Translations under genes and position numbers: made by a program
Shown here: piece by piece, positions 59,771-64,000 of the stretch
Layout: every line of letters starts with the position of its first letter
Position numbering within the stretch: position 1 is the first letter of the stretch
NCBI RefSeq assembly: GCF_017980685.1
Contig: NZ_JACXXO010000006.1
Coordinates: 124,001-188,000 of the forward strand
Source: Pseudomonas iridis
GTDB taxonomy: Bacteria; Pseudomonadota; Gammaproteobacteria; Pseudomonadales; Pseudomonadaceae
Length of the DNA: 64,000 bases
Direction of reading: 5' to 3'
The notes under the pieces: generated by a model
What the model was told of the DNA's origin: nothing
The model's input: only the letters and a program-made list of their open reading frames with translations
The model's database searches: none

Positions 59771-60222
59771 ATAAACAATAGTCCAAAAACGCGAATCCGA
59801 AAATGCATAGAGCATAGATAGCGCGGGGTACTTAAAAATCGCAAAGCGAGATCAACTCCCCTTGGTACATCCTGCCAGTCTCCCCAAAAAATGCGTGCAG
59901 CATTAAATTGACTATCTGCGCCGTAACACTTCGAAACGATTCCCCATAGATATCAGCCGAGCGGAGCTTGGCTTCTGGCTGAAATAAATGTACGGGAGTC
60001 GCGCATTAACATGCCTGCGACATATAGTCGCAAATACTTTTATCGTAAAATGTCCTCCTCCTGTTGACCCTGTAGCAGCTTCAGGCTTGATACTGATCAC
60101 TTGAGCAATGCGCGGTTTTGAGATTTTTATGATCGAATAGTTCTACATCATTTCTTAGTCGGGCACTTAAATAAACTTCGAAATTTTATTATTCAATTCA
60201 TATTACATAGGGCGGCACTACC
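59740..60222. other. Gap between the two two-component systems
   Basis: This 483-bp AT-rich gap begins with a perfect inverted repeat (GTGATTTTAGT and ACTAAAATCAC, 59740-59770), probably the transcript end of the first system. I see no gene and no clear class A or B operator in the rest. Confidence 0.5.
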
Positions 60223-60897
60223 ATGCGAATGCTTGTAGTTGAGGATGAGCTTAAAACTGCCGAATACCTGCATCAGGGTTTGACTGAAAGCGGCTATATA
60301 GTAGACCGCGCGGCGAATGGTACGGATGGACTTCACCTTGCGCGTCAACAAACCTACGACTTGGTAATACTTGACGTCGATCTACCACAACTTGATGGCT
60401 GGGGTGTGCTCGAGCGACTGCGCCAAAGCAGTAACACCCGGGTCATGATGCTAACCGCTCGCGGGCGCCTGGCGGACAAGATCCGCGGCCTGGACCTGGG
60501 TGCCGATGACTATCTGGTCAAGCCATTCGAATTTCCGGAACTGTTGGCCCGGGTACGAACTTTAATGCGTCGCAGCGAACAAGTTTCCGTCCCTGAGGTC
60601 TTGAAAGTCGCCGATCTGGAACTCGACCAGGGCCGCCATAGGGCCTTCCGGGGCGAGCAGCGTATCGACCTGACGACCAAGGAATTTGCTTTGCTGCACC
60701 TTTTGATGCGCCAGTCGGGTGAGGTGCTTTCCCGCACTCAGATCATTTCATTGGTCTGGGACATGAACTTCGACTGCGACACCAATGTGGTCGAGGTTTC
60801 AATCCGCCGCCTGAGGGCCAAGATTGATGATCCTTTTGACAAGAAGCTAATCCATACCCTGCGCGGCGTTGGCTATGTACTGGAGGCCCGGGAATGA
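60223..60897 (+). CDS. OmpR-family response regulator (metal two-component system 2)
   Basis: This 224-residue regulator is a close paralogue of the one at 57.6 kb (same length, most residues identical), with D51 ([16 protein letters not shown]) and the same DNA-binding helix ([20 protein letters not shown]). Identical recognition helices suggest shared operators. The ATGA overlap with its kinase is kept. Codon use is GC-rich, like the host core, unlike copy 1. Confidence 0.9.
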   Translation: MRMLVVEDELKTAEYLHQGLTESGYIVDRAANGTDGLHLARQQTYDLVILDVDLPQLDGWGVLERLRQSSNTRVMMLTARGRLADKIRGLDLGADDYLVKPFEFPELLARVRTLMRRSEQVSVPEVLKVADLELDQGRHRAFRGEQRIDLTTKEFALLHLLMRQSGEVLSRTQIISLVWDMNFDCDTNVVEVSIRRLRAKIDDPFDKKLIHTLRGVGYVLEARE

Positions 60898-62306
60898 AGT
60901 CGGCAAGCCTGTCGATGCGGCTGGGTTTGGCGGTGAGTATCATGGGCGCATTGTTGGTGTTATTTCTGGCGGTTCTTGCGTTCCTCGCGCTAACGCATGA
61001 GTTAGATAAACTGTCAAAAGACAACTTGAGCGAGAAAATGCGGCAAATCGAGCACAGTCTTTCGCTGTATGAAAAACCTGTCGACATCAACATTAAACCG
61101 CACGTTTTGCTGGATCAGGTGATGGGGCATGACCACCTCAACCTTACCATTTATGACCTGATAAATATGAGGACGCCGCTCTTGAAGTCAGGCTTTGGCT
61201 TGACGGACCCCAGGGCGGAGTTGAAGGCGGCAGGGGCTGCCACCGACAAGGTGTCGTACTCCCGAAGCACCGATGATCAGGGCCGGCACTTCCTGACTGC
61301 ATCCAGACTGATCCGCTTGCCGAACGGTACGAATGTCGCCGTATTGCTGTCGCTTGATTGCGCCAACGATGAAGCGCTGCTCAGCACATATCTAAGCTCG
61401 ACGATCATGGCCTTGCCGTTGCTGCTGCTACTTATCGGCCTCAGTGCCTGGGCAGTGGTAAAACGGGGGCTCGCGCCGCTGCGGGAGTTTCGCAAGGTGG
61501 CCGCCATGATCTCTGCTCAGGACCTCAGCCATCGACTCTCGGTGGTCAAGATGCCGCAGGAGCTCAGCGAACTGGCCCATGGCATCAACTTCATGCTGCA
61601 CCGACTAGACAGCGATGTTCAGCAGTTGTCGCAGTTCTCCGATGACTTGGCCCACGAACTACGAGCACCCATTTCCAACCTGATGGGCAAAGCCCAGGTG
61701 ACGTTGTCCCGGGAGAGGCCGGCCGAGGAGTACAAAGCGGTTTTGGAGTCCTCCACCGAAGAGCTTGGGCGCGTAGCCCGGATTGTCTCGGACATGCTTT
61801 TCCTGGCACAGGTCAGTCATCCCGCTGCGCTGGTCCCGTTTGAGACCATTGCTCTGGAGGATGAAGCCTTGAAGGTCATCAATCTGTTTTCACTGTCGGC
61901 GGAAGATAAACAGATCAGCGTGAGCGTTACTGGCAGGGGGTCGACCATTGGTGATCGGTTGATGATTCAGCGGGCAATTTCCAACCTGATGTCCAATGCA
62001 ATCCGCCATTGCCCAGTAGGCCAAGCCATCACAATCACCATCGAAGTCCATGCCACAGAAGTCTCGCTACATGTAGCCAACCGAGGCGCAGGTATTGAAC
62101 CTCAACACCTACCGCACTTATTCGATCGCTTTTATCGAGTTGACACTCATCATTCGCGCGCTGGAGGAAGTACCGGGCTTGGTTTAGCCATTGTGAAATC
62201 AATCATGAGTTTGCATCAGGGAGTCGCAGAAGTTAATAGCCGCCCGGGTAAGATCACGACCTTCAAGCTGGGTTTTCCAAACATCCATGGACACACCAAC
62301 TGGTGA
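60894..62306 (+). CDS. Heavy-metal sensor histidine kinase 2
   Basis: The 470-residue kinase parallels kinase 1 domain by domain: two membrane helices, periplasmic sensor, HAMP, H254 ([17 protein letters not shown]), and the ATP-binding boxes ([32 protein letters not shown]). The periplasmic domain differs most, so the two kinases may answer different metals or levels while driving equivalent regulators. Confidence 0.9.
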   Translation: MKSASLSMRLGLAVSIMGALLVLFLAVLAFLALTHELDKLSKDNLSEKMRQIEHSLSLYEKPVDINIKPHVLLDQVMGHDHLNLTIYDLINMRTPLLKSGFGLTDPRAELKAAGAATDKVSYSRSTDDQGRHFLTASRLIRLPNGTNVAVLLSLDCANDEALLSTYLSSTIMALPLLLLLIGLSAWAVVKRGLAPLREFRKVAAMISAQDLSHRLSVVKMPQELSELAHGINFMLHRLDSDVQQLSQFSDDLAHELRAPISNLMGKAQVTLSRERPAEEYKAVLESSTEELGRVARIVSDMLFLAQVSHPAALVPFETIALEDEALKVINLFSLSAEDKQISVSVTGRGSTIGDRLMIQRAISNLMSNAIRHCPVGQAITITIEVHATEVSLHVANRGAGIEPQHLPHLFDRFYRVDTHHSRAGGSTGLGLAIVKSIMSLHQGVAEVNSRPGKITTFKLGFPNIHGHTNW

Positions 62307-62347
62307 TACCAACCATTGAAAAAACAGCCCTTATTCACGTCATTCGT

Positions 62348-62680
62348 TCATTCGTGCGTGTTACGACACACACCAATAATTTGGTATTCAATAGTGTGAA
62401 GCTTTCCAGCTGAGTCCTCATAGGTCATTCGAAAAGGTACAATGTTGCAAGAGCGAATTGGTGGGGTCATACTCACCACTTTTGCGATATCAAACTTCAT
62501 TCTATAGTGATATTTCTGAATTTCCGGAGCGGTCTTGCCTTTTTGCGCAGCGTAGGCGGCCATTGCTTTCTGATTTGCTTCCATGGCGTTGACAACGTTG
62601 CGATCACCACGGCTTTCAGCGAATTCTATCGAAGGCAATGATTGCGTCAGTGCAACAATACTTAGTTTTAACAGACTCAT
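62348..62680 (-). CDS. Secreted DUF2790 protein, divergent signature
   Basis: The 110-residue protein starts with a signal-like segment (LLKLSIVALTQSLPSIEFA), then ESRGDRNVVNAMEANQKAMA, and a DUF2790 domain (KYHYRMKFDIAKVVSMTPP, CNIVPFRMTYEDSAGKLHTI). The N-terminal motif is ESRGDR where its relatives have EGGGDR, and the signal peptide is less hydrophobic. A class B operator lies 84 bp upstream. Confidence 0.82.
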   Translation of the reverse strand: MSLLKLSIVALTQSLPSIEFAESRGDRNVVNAMEANQKAMAAYAAQKGKTAPEIQKYHYRMKFDIAKVVSMTPPIRSCNIVPFRMTYEDSAGKLHTIEYQIIGVCRNTHE

Positions 62681-62965
62681 AGCAGAGTCTCTTTGAAGTA
62701 GTTACAAAGCTGTTAAACTTAAGTACGTTAACGAGGTAAATCTTTATTAATTGTCTAATGAGAATTACTTATTTGTAATTTCCAACCGTTATCCTCACAA
62801 GCTCAGTGAAGTAACATAATCAGCCAAGCACAGTGCTTCCCCACCCCGAAGACGATTTTCGTAATCTAATAGAACTGTGATTTTAGAGTGGCATTTGTGT
62901 GTTCTGTTTATAAAGTTGTTGCCGATTATTTCACATAACTTCAAAATTCGAGGGATTAAGAGGGC
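62681..62965. other. AT-rich gap with class B operator
   Basis: Between the DUF2790 gene and the third response regulator I see only the class B site at 62764-62779. A partner kinase gene for the third regulator would be expected here and is absent. Confidence 0.5.
62764..62779 (-). promoter_or_regulatory. Class B operator before the DUF2790 gene at 62.3 kb
   Basis: ATTACTTATTTGTAAT, almost palindromic, followed on the plus strand by CCGTTATCC. It lies 84 bp from the minus-strand start at 62680. Confidence 0.62.
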
Positions 62966-63643
62966 TCATTGATCACGCTTTTCGAGAACATATCCAACAC
63001 CGCGCAAGGTATGGATTAGCTTGTTGTTGAAAGGATCATCAATCTTGGCCCGAAGCCTTCTCATCGACACTTCAACAACATTGGTGTCGCAATCAGCACT
63101 CCGCCCCCAGACAGAGGACATGATTTGCGTGCGCGACAGCGCCGTACCAGTCTGGCGCATCAAGAGGTATAGCAGGGCGAACTCCTTGGTGGTCAGCTCA
63201 ATCCGCTGCTCGCCTCGGAAGGTCCGGTGTCTACCAAGATCGAGTTCCAGGTCCCCGACACACAGCACGTCGGGCAATGCCGACAATACAGCGCGACGCA
63301 TCAGAGTGCGTACTCGGGCCAGCAGCTCTGGAAACTCAATTGGTTTGACCATGTAATCGTCCGCGCCTAGGTCGAAACCCTTGATTTTTTCCTCCAGACT
63401 ACCTTTAACGGTAAGTATCATGATGGGCGAAATAGTGACCTTGCGAATACTTACAAGTAGGCCCCAATCGTCACGTTGCGGTAGGTTTGCGTCAAGCACT
63501 ACAAGATCATAAGCCTGTTGGCAGACCAAGCGTAAGCCATCGATTCCGCTGGCGACGCAATCAACGATAAATCCGCTTTCGGTCAGCCCCTGGTGCAAAT
63601 AATGGGCAGTTTTCGGCTCGTCTTCTATTATCAAAATACGCAT
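62966..63643 (-). CDS. OmpR-family response regulator without a partner kinase
   Basis: The 225-residue regulator keeps D51 (DLVVLDANLPQRDDWG), the switch Thr (LTVKGS) and Lys (YMVKPI), and a winged helix ([17 protein letters not shown]) almost the same as in the two systems to its left. It is more diverged overall. No kinase gene follows, so it may be driven by one of the neighbouring kinases. A tandem octamer repeat lies 150 bp before its start. Confidence 0.9.
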   Translation of the reverse strand: MRILIIEDEPKTAHYLHQGLTESGFIVDCVASGIDGLRLVCQQAYDLVVLDANLPQRDDWGLLVSIRKVTISPIMILTVKGSLEEKIKGFDLGADDYMVKPIEFPELLARVRTLMRRAVLSALPDVLCVGDLELDLGRHRTFRGEQRIELTTKEFALLYLLMRQTGTALSRTQIMSSVWGRSADCDTNVVEVSMRRLRAKIDDPFNNKLIHTLRGVGYVLEKRDQ

Positions 63644-63795
63644 TTTTCATAAAGTCTCGACACTAAATAATAAATCATCCTTACACACGTATAGAAAATT
63701 TTATTTACCGATAAACTTCAACATATTTGCGTTGTACGATTTTAGTCAGTAAGGAGCTATTGCGCGCTGTTGTGGCTCCGTTATGTTATCGACGT

Positions 63796-63875
63796 CAAAC
63801 ATACAAATATACAAATATACAAATATACAAATATACAAATATGCAAATATACAAATATACAAACATACAAACCTA
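63796..63875 (+). repeat. Tandem octamer repeat, ten units of CAAATATA
   Basis: Units one and nine read CAAACATA, unit six CAAATATG and unit ten CAAACCTA; the other six are exact CAAATATA. It lies between the start of the minus-strand regulator (63643) and the rightward class B promoter. Confidence 0.92.
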
Positions 63876-63918
63876 CACACTAAGTAGATCTTAGACTAAT
63901 TGTCCGCGGCAGAGGGGG

Positions 63919-63965
63919 GATAACAAATTTGTAATTCTTCTGTCACCCTTCTGATAACTGTTCAG
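63919..63965 (+). promoter_or_regulatory. Class B operator/promoter for a gene beyond the right edge
   Basis: GGATAACAAATTTGTAATTC followed by TCTGTCACCCTTCTGATAAC aligns with the czcCBA promoter over about 40 bp with few changes. The gene it serves starts after 64,000. Confidence 0.65.
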
Positions 63966-64000
63966 CAGTACATTGAGCCTGCAAAAAATCTATGCGTCAT

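Larger units (their letters stand above)
21619..64000 (+). mobile_element. Tn7-like transposon at attTn7 carrying a metal-resistance island (far end outside window)
   Basis: The element begins with TGTGGACG at 21619, 15 bp after glmS. It carries tnsABCD plus a second TniQ gene at the glmS end and then at least 33 kb of metal-resistance cargo. The orientation (tnsA nearest glmS) is that of Tn7, whose right end faces glmS. No inverted copy of the end repeats was seen up to 64,000, so at least 42.4 kb belongs to the element unless nested insertions are present. From memory, P. putida KT2440 has a comparable Tn7-like and copper cluster next to glmS. Confidence 0.85.
63644..64000. other. Upstream region of the third regulator to the window edge
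   Basis: This 357-bp AT-rich stretch holds an octamer tandem repeat (63796-63875) and a class B promoter (63919-63965) that points rightward to a gene beyond the window. No ORF seen. Confidence 0.55.

Noticed and set aside
63796..63875. Octamer array as a CRISPR or as the far transposon end
   Set aside because: Units are 8 bp with no spacers, and the array lacks the ACAATAAAG core and a TGTGG terminus.
21619..64000. CRISPR array, Cas genes or tnsE as the partner of the second TniQ
   Set aside because: No repeat-spacer pattern and no protein resembling Cas6/7/8 or TnsE was seen in the window.

Overview
The window is oriC-proximal chromosome of a Pseudomonas, most likely of the P. fluorescens/P. 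putida branch. I base this on the gene order (dnaA on the minus strand, then rpmH-rnpA-yidD-yidC-mnmE, mnmG-rsmG-parA-parB, the atp operon, glmU-glmR-glmS), on how closely the proteins read like Pseudomonas orthologues as I remember them, and on Pseudomonas-specific families (DUF2790, PtrA-like proteins). No database search was possible.

Region 1 (1-21,618) is conserved core. It holds a partial dnaA, two AT-rich gaps rich in DnaA boxes (791-1356 and 5285-5835), ribosomal protein L34/RNase P/membrane insertase, tRNA modification, ParAB, a complete nine-gene F1Fo ATP synthase operon, and the UDP-GlcNAc precursor genes glmU, glmR, glmS. Exact 9-bp DnaA boxes (TTATCCACA) are unusually common here, inside genes as well as between them: I located 18 in two groups (0.85-8.9 kb and 17.5-21.6 kb), with none noticed over most of the atp operon.

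Region 2 (21,619 to beyond 64,000) is a Tn7-like transposon inserted just after glmS. Its glmS-proximal end starts with TGTGGACG, followed by three TnsB-type repeats and a terminator. Then come tnsA-tnsB-tnsC-tnsD with overlapping reading frames and a second, separate TniQ/TnsD-like gene. There is no CRISPR array and no recognisable tnsE. The far end was not found and should lie beyond the window.

The cargo is a large metal-resistance island. Left half (30-46.6 kb): copA-copB periplasmic copper oxidation genes with a DUF411 copper protein and a cytochrome c broken by an amber codon, a lone flgB-like gene, a CopZ-like chaperone, a DmeR-DmeF cobalt/nickel module, a P-type copper ATPase, a cupredoxin, copRS and copCD. 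Middle (46.6-48.7 kb): decayed and uncharacterised genes and an orphan MerR regulator. Right half (48.9-64 kb): an OprD-type porin, a candidate small RNA, a CzcCBA-type RND efflux system, two closely related two-component systems plus a third lone response regulator, and several small secreted DUF2790/PtrA-like proteins.

Two families of OmpR-type operators fit two regulons. Class A (ATTACnnnTnTGTCAG) lies before copA, a ptrA-like gene, the copR/ptrA-like divergent gap, the cupredoxin gene and copC. Class B (ATTACnnATnnGTTAT or GTAAT) lies before oprD, the candidate sRNA, three small secreted-protein genes, the RND operon, and an unseen gene just past the right edge. Six small secreted proteins with an AEGGGDR-like signature are spread through both halves.
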